DNA of 64,000 bases from AP-15 sp963772965. GTDB taxonomy: Bacteria > Pseudomonadota > Alphaproteobacteria > ATCC43930 > CGMCC-115725. The stretch covers positions 37,353 through 101,352 of the forward strand of contig CAVYZU010000015.1 in assembly GCA_963772965.1 (NCBI GenBank), written 5' to 3'. Below are positions 58,522-64,000 of the stretch, piece after piece (position 1 is the first letter of the stretch; every line of letters starts with the position of its first letter). The notes beneath the pieces are model-generated. The model saw nothing but the letters and a program-made list of their open reading frames with translations. It made no database searches and was not told the DNA's origin. Made by a program: the position numbers and the translations under genes.

Positions 58522-59817
58522 CTATGCTGTCTCGAACAGGCGCTGACCAATAAATTCGCCCTTGGCAACGCCGCCAGGGCAGGCGAAGAGACCGCCACCG
58601 GTGTGGGTTGCGAATTGGTTCAACATGTCGAATTTTGACAGCTTGTCGAAGATTTTGATAAATCCGGTTCGCGGGTCGTGCTGATAGCAAACAAAGAATA
58701 GACCGGCGTCATACTCCATGCCCTGCCGCCACGGCGGCCAGCGCTCGGCAGTAAAGTTCACCCCGTCATTGTAGGAATAGGGGCGTCGTAATATCTGCAC
58801 TCCGCCATTGGACGCCGACGCAGCAAGCCGGACATGGGCGCTATCCGGGATGACCGGATCGCCGTCCTTGCCAGACGCTCCCAGGTCCAATGGGTCGAAC
58901 TCGTCCTCGCCGCCCAATGGCGCGCCCGAATATTTGTGGCGTCCTATTGTCTGTTCCTGGAACGCGACCTTCATCCGGTCCCAACGTTCGAGCGCGATGC
59001 GGATGCGGCGCGCCACGACGTAGCTGCCCCCTTTCATCCAATCCGGTCCTTCATCTCCGACCCACACGAACTTCGCCATTGCCTGATGATCGGAGGTGGA
59101 TGGGTTGCTGGTGCCGTCCTTGAACCCCATCAGGTTGCGCGGCGTCGTCTCGCCGCCGGGCCGGGTCATGTAGCCAGTCTGGGCCCAACGCAGCTTCGCC
59201 TTACCGTAGGCCAGCCGCGCCAGTTGGCGCACGGCATGAAAGGCCACCTGCGGGTCGTCGGCGCAGGCTTGGATCGACAGATCGCCGCCGCTGCTGGTTT
59301 CGACCAGCTGGTCGCCGTGGAATGTGGGTAAATCGACCAATGCCGCCGGCCTTTTCGCTGCCAGGCCGAACCGGTCCTTTCCGTCCTTGACGAACAATCC
59401 GGCGCCAAAGCCAAAGGTTACGGTCAGCCGCGAGGGCGGCAATCCGAGCGCCTCGCCACTATCCAGACCCGGTGCGGTTAAATCCTCCCTGACCCGGATC
59501 ATGGGTTGCCCGCGCGCCATGTATGCCGCCCCTGTGGTCCAGGCGCGCAGCATCTTGATCACGTCGTTACGTTTCGCCGTTTCGAGATCGAGTGCTGCGA
59601 AATAGCTGTGGGTTTGAACCGGGGTCGTAATTCCGCCTTGATGGGAGCCCCAAAACGGTTCGACCACCCCAGCCGCTGACGCGTTCTCCTTGGTCTCGAC
59701 TGTCGCCTCGGCAACGGCGGAACCGACCGCTCCACCCGACGCGGCAAGGCCGGCAGCGGTACCGATAAGTCTTCGACGAGTGGGCCGCGACCCCGGCTGT
59801 TCCGGCTTGCCTACCAA
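58522..59817 (-). CDS. efeB: DyP-type peroxidase / EfeB-like deferrochelatase
   Basis: About 431 residues from a TTG at 59817, five bases after GGAGG, chosen because the upstream 128 codons are unlike the family. The Tat signal TRRRLIGTAAGLAASGG follows shortly. DyP marks are GFKDGTSNPSTSDH (GxxDG with catalytic Asp), heme His in the FVWVGDEGPDWMKGGSYVVA to IRIALERWDR region, and LFFVCYQHDPRTGFIKIFDK. EfeB works in the periplasm with EfeU/EfeO in iron uptake or heme de-chelation. No efeU or efeO is next to it. Confidence 0.9.
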   Translation of the reverse strand: MVGKPEQPGSRPTRRRLIGTAAGLAASGGAVGSAVAEATVETKENASAAGVVEPFWGSHQGGITTPVQTHSYFAALDLETAKRNDVIKMLRAWTTGAAYMARGQPMIRVREDLTAPGLDSGEALGLPPSRLTVTFGFGAGLFVKDGKDRFGLAAKRPAALVDLPTFHGDQLVETSSGGDLSIQACADDPQVAFHAVRQLARLAYGKAKLRWAQTGYMTRPGGETTPRNLMGFKDGTSNPSTSDHQAMAKFVWVGDEGPDWMKGGSYVVARRIRIALERWDRMKVAFQEQTIGRHKYSGAPLGGEDEFDPLDLGASGKDGDPVIPDSAHVRLAASASNGGVQILRRPYSYNDGVNFTAERWPPWRQGMEYDAGLFFVCYQHDPRTGFIKIFDKLSKFDMLNQFATHTGGGLFACPGGVAKGEFIGQRLFETA

Positions 59818-59966
59818 CAAAGCCTCCGTGTCGTCCTCGACCTCATAAAAGCTCTCTCCCTCCGACGCCAGCAGCAGCCCGAAACACCGCCTTGCCAGTC
59901 GATCGATCGCGCTCGCGAGATCACAGCCATTAACCAAACGAGATAGGAGCGGCCCGCGTGGATATC

Positions 59967-59995
59967 TTGACGAGACAGCGTCATTTCGCGATATT
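59967..59995 (+). promoter_or_regulatory. Probable promoter of the thrS leader
   Basis: TTGACG, a 17-base spacer, GATATT. Transcription would begin about 60001–60003, which would make the leader ORF at 60002 nearly leaderless. A second promoter further up is possible. Confidence 0.5.
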
Positions 59996-60001
59996 GCCCC
60001 T

Positions 60002-60079
60002 ATGAGTATCCGCGACCGGATCTTCGCCACGACTACGACCACTCCGCGCGGCGGAGTATCGGGAGGTCGTGTACGCTGA
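60002..60079 (+). CDS. Threonine-rich leader peptide of thrS (25 aa)
   Basis: Reads MSIRDRIFATTTTTPRGGVS then GGRVR and stop (TGA 60077–60079). Five Thr codons in a row (60029–60043: ACG ACT ACG ACC ACT) and a terminator hairpin 28 bases after the stop are the arrangement of amino-acid attenuators. If charged tRNA-Thr is scarce, ribosome stalling here should favour an alternative pairing: CGGCGG (60049–60054) can pair with CCGCCG (60110–60115), which is half of the terminator. No Shine-Dalgarno is visible; it may be a leaderless start. Confidence 0.72.
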   Translation: MSIRDRIFATTTTTPRGGVSGGRVR

Positions 60080-60107
60080 ACCAGCGCCAATACTCGAACC
60101 TCATAGA

Positions 60108-60136
60108 CCCCGCCGGACAACGGACGGGGTTTTTTC
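60108..60136 (+). terminator. Attenuator-type terminator before thrS
   Basis: CCCCGCCG (60108–60115), loop GACAA, CGG-A-CGGGG (60121–60129), then TTTTTT: a GC-rich stem with one bulge and a T-run, 150 bases before the thrS start. As the gene upstream is divergent, it does not end another gene. Confidence 0.78.
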
Positions 60137-60286
60137 GTATCCACTGGGCCCTGTTCGACCGGAAAATCGACGGAGCACCGGAGGATGAGGAACCCATGCA
60201 CGAAAACTGTCCTGCACTTGGCACGACGGGTTCGTCGTTTGTTTGCGGTCGATATGATGGCTGAACATTCCGATCACGGACGGCAT

Positions 60287-62224
60287 ATGGAACCGATCGG
60301 CCCAAACATCGTCGTGACCTTGCCCGATGGTGCGCGTCGCGAGTTTCCCGGGCCGGTGACTGGAGCCGACATCGCCGCCTCGGTCGGGCCGGGACTCGCC
60401 AAGGCGGCGATCGCGGTGCGCGTCGATGGCCGGCCGCGCGATCTCTCGACCCGCATCGATCATGACGCACCGGTGGCGATCATTACCCGCGACACGCCCG
60501 AGGGCCTCGAAATCCTGCGCCACGACGCCGCCCATGTCATGGCCGAAGCGGTCAAAGAGCTTTATCCCGAAACCGAAGTCACCTTCGGCCCGGCGACCGA
60601 GACCGGGTTTTACTACGATTTCGCGCGCGCCGAGCCCTTCACCCCGGAAGATCTCGACAAGATCGAAGCGCGCATGCGCGACATCGTGCGCCGCGACGAA
60701 CCGATTACGCGCGAGGTCTGGGACCGCGACGCGGCGGTCGCCTTCTTTGCCGAGATCGGCGAGCGTTACAAGGCCGAATACATTGGCGAAATCCCGGCCG
60801 ATGAGGAGATCAGCCTTTATCGTCAGGGCGATTTTGTCGATCTTTGCGTCGGTCCGCATCTGCCGTCGACCGGGCATCTCGGCCAAGCCTTCAAGCTGAT
60901 GAACGTGGCCGGCGCCTATTGGCGGGGCGACGCCAGAAACGCGCAATTGCAGCGCGTCTACGGCACAGCTTGGGCGAGCCAGAAGGACCTCGATCAATAC
61001 CTCTACCGGCTGGAAGAGGCCGAGCGCCGCGATCATCGCCGACTGGGGCGCGAGCTCGACCTGTTCCATCTCGGCGAGGAAGCGGTCGGCAGCGTGTTTT
61101 GGCACCCGAAGGGCTGGACGCTGTTCCGCATTATCGAGAGCTATTTGCGGGCGCAGCTCGAAGTCGCGGGTTATCTCGAAGTCAAGGGACCGCAGCTGCT
61201 CGACCGCAGCCTGTGGGAAAAAACCGGGCATTGGGAGAATTTCCGCGAAAACATGTTCATCGCGGAAAGCCGCGACGACCGGGTTTTGGCGGTCAAGCCG
61301 ATGAACTGTCCCGGCCATGTGCTGATCTTTCGGGACCGCTTGCGCAGTTATCGCGATCTGCCGATGCGACTCGCTGAATTTGGCAGCTGCACGCGCAACG
61401 AACCGTCGGGGGCGTTACACGGGATCATGCGGGTGCGCGCCTTCACCCAGGACGACGCCCATATCTTCTGCACCGAAGACCAGATCACTGCCGAGTCGGT
61501 CGCGTTTTGCCGCCTGCTGTTGTCGGTCTACAAGGATTTTGGGTTCGAGGATGTGGCGATAAAATTCGCCGACCGGCCGGCCCAGCGCACCGGCAGCGAT
61601 GCAACCTGGGACCACGCCGAGCAAAGCCTGCGCGCCGCGGTCGAAACCGCCGGTCTCAGCTATACGCTCAGCCCCGGCGAGGGGGCGTTCTATGGGCCCA
61701 AGCTCGAATTTCACTTGCGCGACGCGCTCGGCCGCGACTGGCAATGCGGCACCCTGCAGCTCGATTTCAACATGCCGGAGCGGCTCGGCGCCACCTATGT
61801 CGGCGAGGATGGCGCGCGCCACATCCCGGTCATGCTGCATCGCGCGATCCTGGGATCGGTCGAGCGTTTTATCGGGATCCTAATCGAGCATTACGCCGGG
61901 CGCTTTCCGCTATGGCTCGCGCCGGTGCAGATCGTCGTTGCTTCAATCACCTCGGACGCCGCCGAATATGCCGCCGAGGTGGCCCGGCTATGCAGCGCCG
62001 CCGGACTGCGGGCTGTGCTCGACACCACTAACGAGAAAATCGCCTATAAGGTGCGCGAGCACAGCCTTGCGAAGATACCGGTCATGTTGGTCGTCGGCCG
62101 CCGCGAGGCGGCGAACCGGTCGGTCGCAATGCGGCGGCTCGGCGGTAATGAGCAGGAGGACCTTGCGCTCGACGATGCGGTTGCTAGATTGTCGCAGGAG
62201 GCACGAGTTCCTTTTGCGAGCTAG
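60287..62224 (+). CDS. thrS: Threonyl-tRNA synthetase
   Basis: About 645 residues from ATG 60287; earlier starts at 60257 and 60185 add a non-conserved lead. A 22-codon ORF (60196–60264, just after GGAGG) overlaps the 60257 start and could add translational control. Domains in order: TGS (about 5–65), the zinc/editing SAD region with HDAAHVMAEAVKELYP and the DFVDLCVGPHLPSTGH site, the class II core with motif 2 FGSCTRNEPSGALHGIMRVR and motif 3 HRAILGSVERFIGILIEHYA, and the anticodon-binding domain (AIVASITS-like). Zinc ligands expected at Cys/His in KPMNCPGHV and DDAHIFC. Full length. First gene of a translation operon. Confidence 0.97.
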   Translation: MEPIGPNIVVTLPDGARREFPGPVTGADIAASVGPGLAKAAIAVRVDGRPRDLSTRIDHDAPVAIITRDTPEGLEILRHDAAHVMAEAVKELYPETEVTFGPATETGFYYDFARAEPFTPEDLDKIEARMRDIVRRDEPITREVWDRDAAVAFFAEIGERYKAEYIGEIPADEEISLYRQGDFVDLCVGPHLPSTGHLGQAFKLMNVAGAYWRGDARNAQLQRVYGTAWASQKDLDQYLYRLEEAERRDHRRLGRELDLFHLGEEAVGSVFWHPKGWTLFRIIESYLRAQLEVAGYLEVKGPQLLDRSLWEKTGHWENFRENMFIAESRDDRVLAVKPMNCPGHVLIFRDRLRSYRDLPMRLAEFGSCTRNEPSGALHGIMRVRAFTQDDAHIFCTEDQITAESVAFCRLLLSVYKDFGFEDVAIKFADRPAQRTGSDATWDHAEQSLRAAVETAGLSYTLSPGEGAFYGPKLEFHLRDALGRDWQCGTLQLDFNMPERLGATYVGEDGARHIPVMLHRAILGSVERFIGILIEHYAGRFPLWLAPVQIVVASITSDAAEYAAEVARLCSAAGLRAVLDTTNEKIAYKVREHSLAKIPVMLVVGRREAANRSVAMRRLGGNEQEDLALDDAVARLSQEARVPFAS

Positions 62225-62265
62225 CAAGGAACTGCAAAAGTCTCACCAAAGAGAGGAGAGTTTAG

Positions 62266-62802
62266 ATACCCAGGCCATCAATGAATGTACCCCCCACCCG
62301 TGAGGGGCCCCGAATCAACGAGGAAATCGGCGTAGCGCGGGTTAGGTTGATCGATGATCGAGGCAACATGGTGGGGGTGGTGACGCGCAACGAAGCGCTC
62401 GCAATGGCGTCCGATGCCGGCCTCGATCTTGTCGAGATCGCGCCCAATGCCGATCCGCCGGTTTGCAAAGTCCTCGATTTCGGAAAATTCAAGTACGAAG
62501 AACAAAAGAAAAAGAACGAAGCGCGCAAAAAGCAAAAGATAATCGAGGTAAAGGAAATCAAGCTGCGCCCCAGCATCGATGATCACGACTACGACGTGAA
62601 AATGCGCAGCATGGTCAAGTTCCTCGAAGAGGGCGACAAAGTTAAAGTTACAATGCGGTTCCGTGGGCGCGAACTCGCACACCAAGAACTTGGCATGGAT
62701 GTACTCGTGCGGGTGCGCGATAATTTGCAGGAACTCGCCAAAGTCGAACAAATGCCGCGTATGGAAGGCCGGCAGATGACGATGGTCATGTCGCCGAAAT
62801 AA
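62266..62802 (+). CDS. infC: Translation initiation factor IF-3
   Basis: The N domain (GPRINEEIGVARVRLIDDRG … APNADPPVCKVLDFGKFKYE), lysine-rich linker and C domain (MRFRGRELAHQELGMDVL) are complete. The usual start would be ATG 62281, but AGGAG (62254–62258) is seven bases before ATA 62266, which is in frame (PRPSMNVPPTREGP), and 22 bases before the ATG. An ATA start would give 178 residues. E. coli infC starts with AUU and IF3 represses initiation at such codons; the same self-control is likely here. Between thrS and rpmI. Confidence 0.93.
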   Translation: MPRPSMNVPPTREGPRINEEIGVARVRLIDDRGNMVGVVTRNEALAMASDAGLDLVEIAPNADPPVCKVLDFGKFKYEEQKKKNEARKKQKIIEVKEIKLRPSIDDHDYDVKMRSMVKFLEEGDKVKVTMRFRGRELAHQELGMDVLVRVRDNLQELAKVEQMPRMEGRQMTMVMSPK

Positions 62803-62938
62803 TTCTTGCCGAGCACCGCCGCTTCGCTACGGTCCAGGCTTGCGTTAGGGCAAGGGCGCCGCTATAACGCGCGGCTCCGAAAACGGACGGAGAGCCGCGG
62901 CCGAGCGACGCTGCCGGCCTTCGACCAGGATTATTGGA

Positions 62939-63142
62939 ATGCCAAAGCTTAAAACCAAGAGCGGCGCCAAAAAGCGGTTCGGCCGCACCGCCACCGGCAA
63001 GATTAAGCATAATTACGCCTACAAGCGTCATCGGCTGATCAGCAAGCCCAAGGACGGCAAGCGCAAGCGGCGCGGTACGACGACTCTGGAAAAGGGCGAC
63101 AGCAAGCTCGTCCTGACGTACATGCCGTATATGCGGGGCTGA
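62939..63142 (+). CDS. rpmI: 50S ribosomal protein L35
   Basis: 67 residues, highly basic: MPKLKTKSGAKKRFGRTATG, KHNYAYKRHRLISKPKDGKR, ending LTYMPYMRG. Full length. Lies in the conserved infC–rpmI–rplT order, three bases before rplT, so L35 and L20 are almost certainly coupled. Confidence 0.97.
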   Translation: MPKLKTKSGAKKRFGRTATGKIKHNYAYKRHRLISKPKDGKRKRRGTTTLEKGDSKLVLTYMPYMRG

Positions 63143-63145
63143 GTC

Positions 63146-63529
63146 ATGGCGCGCGTCAAACGCGGGGTGACCACCCACGCCCGTCACAAAAAGGTTCTCG
63201 AACTCGCTAAGGGCTATCGCGGCCGCGGATCGACGGCTTACCGCGTGGCGATCGAGAAGGTGGAAAAGGCGCTGCGCTATGCCTATCGCGACCGCCGCAA
63301 CAAAAAGCGCGATTTTCGCGGTCTATGGATCCAGCGGATCAACGCCGGGGCTCGCGAGCACGGGCTGACTTATTCGCAATTCATGCATGGGGTGAAGCTC
63401 GCCGGCCTCGATCTCGATCGCAAGGTGTTGTCAGATATCGCGATCCGCGAGCCCGAGGCGTTTGCGGCGATCGTCTCGACCGTGCAAGCGGCGCTGGATA
63501 CGGCGCCCCCGGCGGTGCAGGCGGCCTGA
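63146..63529 (+). CDS. rplT: 50S ribosomal protein L20
   Basis: 127 residues, basic N-terminus MARVKRGVTTHARHKKVLEL, AKGYRGRGSTAYRVAIEKVE, GLWIQRINAGAREHGLTYS, LDRKVLSDIAIREPEAF. Binds 23S rRNA early in assembly and in many bacteria represses its own operon through the rpmI–rplT mRNA; no operator structure was worked out here. Confidence 0.97.
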   Translation: MARVKRGVTTHARHKKVLELAKGYRGRGSTAYRVAIEKVEKALRYAYRDRRNKKRDFRGLWIQRINAGAREHGLTYSQFMHGVKLAGLDLDRKVLSDIAIREPEAFAAIVSTVQAALDTAPPAVQAA

Positions 63530-63565
63530 ATATCGACGATGGAAAAGCCGATCCGAGCACTCACT

Positions 63566-63640
63566 GCGTCTTCCCGGTGCTGGCCGGGATCCACCGCGAC
63601 CGTGGGTGCCGGCCTGCGCCGGTATGGGGATTGGGGGCGA
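63566..63640. repeat. Dispersed palindromic repeat-like block
   Basis: TTCCCGGTGCTGGCCGGGAT, CCACCGCGACC and GTGGGTGCCGGCCTGCGCCG in succession, two imperfect palindromes. The make-up recalls a widespread bacterial intergenic repeat (…CCGGGATCCA…GTGGGT…GGTATGGGG). Only one copy is in this window. Confidence 0.45.
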
Positions 63641-63694
63641 TTTACCGAGGGCTTCGCCCGATAGGCCCCTGCGCAGTTTAGTTTGAAGGCATAA

Positions 63695-63720
63695 GGGGCC
63701 GCGCTATACGGCCCCTTTTT
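63695..63720 (+). terminator. Intrinsic terminator between rplT and pheS
   Basis: GGGGCCG (63695–63701), loop of seven, CGGCCCC (63709–63715), TTTTT. No Phe-rich leader ORF is visible upstream, so this looks like the end of the thrS–rplT transcript and not a pheM-type attenuator. Confidence 0.75.
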
Positions 63721-63744
63721 CATTGGTGGGTTGGGAAATCAGAA

Positions 63745-64000
63745 ATGGATGACAACGCCCGGGTTGATGACCCAGACCGGATGATCGAAATGGCGACCGC
63801 CGAAATCCAGGCGGCGACGTCACCGCAGGCCCTCGAAGAGATCCGCGTCAAAGTGCTCGGGCGCCGCGGCAGCCTGACCCTGGCGATGCGCGAACTCAGC
63901 GCGCTCGATCCCGAGACGCGGCGGCGCGCCGGCGCCGAATTGAACATGGCCAAGGACCGGATCAGCGCTGCACTTGCAGATGCGACCGAGCGGCTCGGGC
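63745..64000 (+). CDS. pheS: Phenylalanyl-tRNA synthetase alpha subunit, 3'-truncated by the window
   Basis: The first 85 codons from ATG 63745: MDDNARVDDPDRMIEMATAE, LEEIRVKVLGRRGSLTLAMR, LDPETRRRAGAELNMAKDRI. This N-terminal coiled coil binds tRNA; the catalytic class II core lies beyond the window. Its place after rplT is the conserved order. It is probably transcribed from a promoter in the rplT–pheS gap, since a terminator precedes it. Confidence 0.93.
   Translation, partial: MDDNARVDDPDRMIEMATAEIQAATSPQALEEIRVKVLGRRGSLTLAMRELSALDPETRRRAGAELNMAKDRISAALADATERLG

Noticed and set aside
60101..61318. 405-codon minus-strand ORF opposite thrS
   Set aside because: Antisense shadow of the GC-rich thrS gene; no start signal or domain.
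63566..63720. pheM-type attenuator
   Set aside because: No short ORF with clustered Phe codons precedes the hairpin.

Overview
The window is GC-rich alphaproteobacterial chromosome. The order proS–lolC–lolD, the thrS–infC–rpmI–rplT–pheS translation cluster, HWE-type signalling and the small-protein families seen suggest a Rhodospirillales or Hyphomicrobiales relative; the exact taxon cannot be read from the sequence. Two stretches of ordinary chromosome flank a roughly 40-kb integrated element.

Left chromosome (1–2055): the end of an SDR oxidoreductase gene, an IS256-family insertion, and tRNA-Ser(GCU).

Integrated element (about 2042–42310): it sits in the 3' end of tRNA-Ser. The last 14 bases of the tRNA (catcccctccgcca) recur at 42297–42310, beside a tyrosine integrase gene. 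The right end is a compact leftward module of integrase, hypothetical gene, AlpA-like regulator, hypothetical gene and P4-type primase/helicase, followed by iteron-like GGACGCA repeats. This resembles a satellite or mobilisable island; no phage structural genes are present. The rest is accessory cargo in decay. It includes a TIR-domain gene cut by an IS630, a GFA-family gene cut twice (IS1634 and IS66), a frameshifted PD-(D/E)XK nuclease, TIGR02391/Hypoth_Ymh and DUF4145 genes, a sensor histidine kinase, a SprT-like protease operon, two intact serine recombinases and one relic, an IS110, a second IS630, a second identical IS1634, and many small membrane, lipoprotein and secreted proteins. Several target-site duplications are exact, so the pre-insertion genes can be rebuilt in frame.

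Right chromosome (42311–64000): metabolic genes come first (universal stress protein, enolase-superfamily enzyme, RidA, PPOX-like protein, amidase, PLP aminotransferase). Next are proS and the LolCD lipoprotein exporter, a MetE-like protein, a methyltransferase, a PRC-barrel protein, a hydrolase, a GT4 glycosyltransferase and a DyP/EfeB peroxidase. The window ends with thrS–infC–rpmI–rplT–pheS. Between 42.6 and 49.8 kb four genes carry single-base frameshifts, including the normally essential proS, so sequencing indels must be considered before calling them pseudogenes.

The strongest regulatory finds are upstream of thrS and at infC. Before thrS there is a short ORF with five consecutive Thr codons followed by a terminator hairpin, which is an attenuator layout. 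infC appears to start at a non-canonical ATA correctly spaced from its Shine-Dalgarno sequence, as expected for IF3 self-control.
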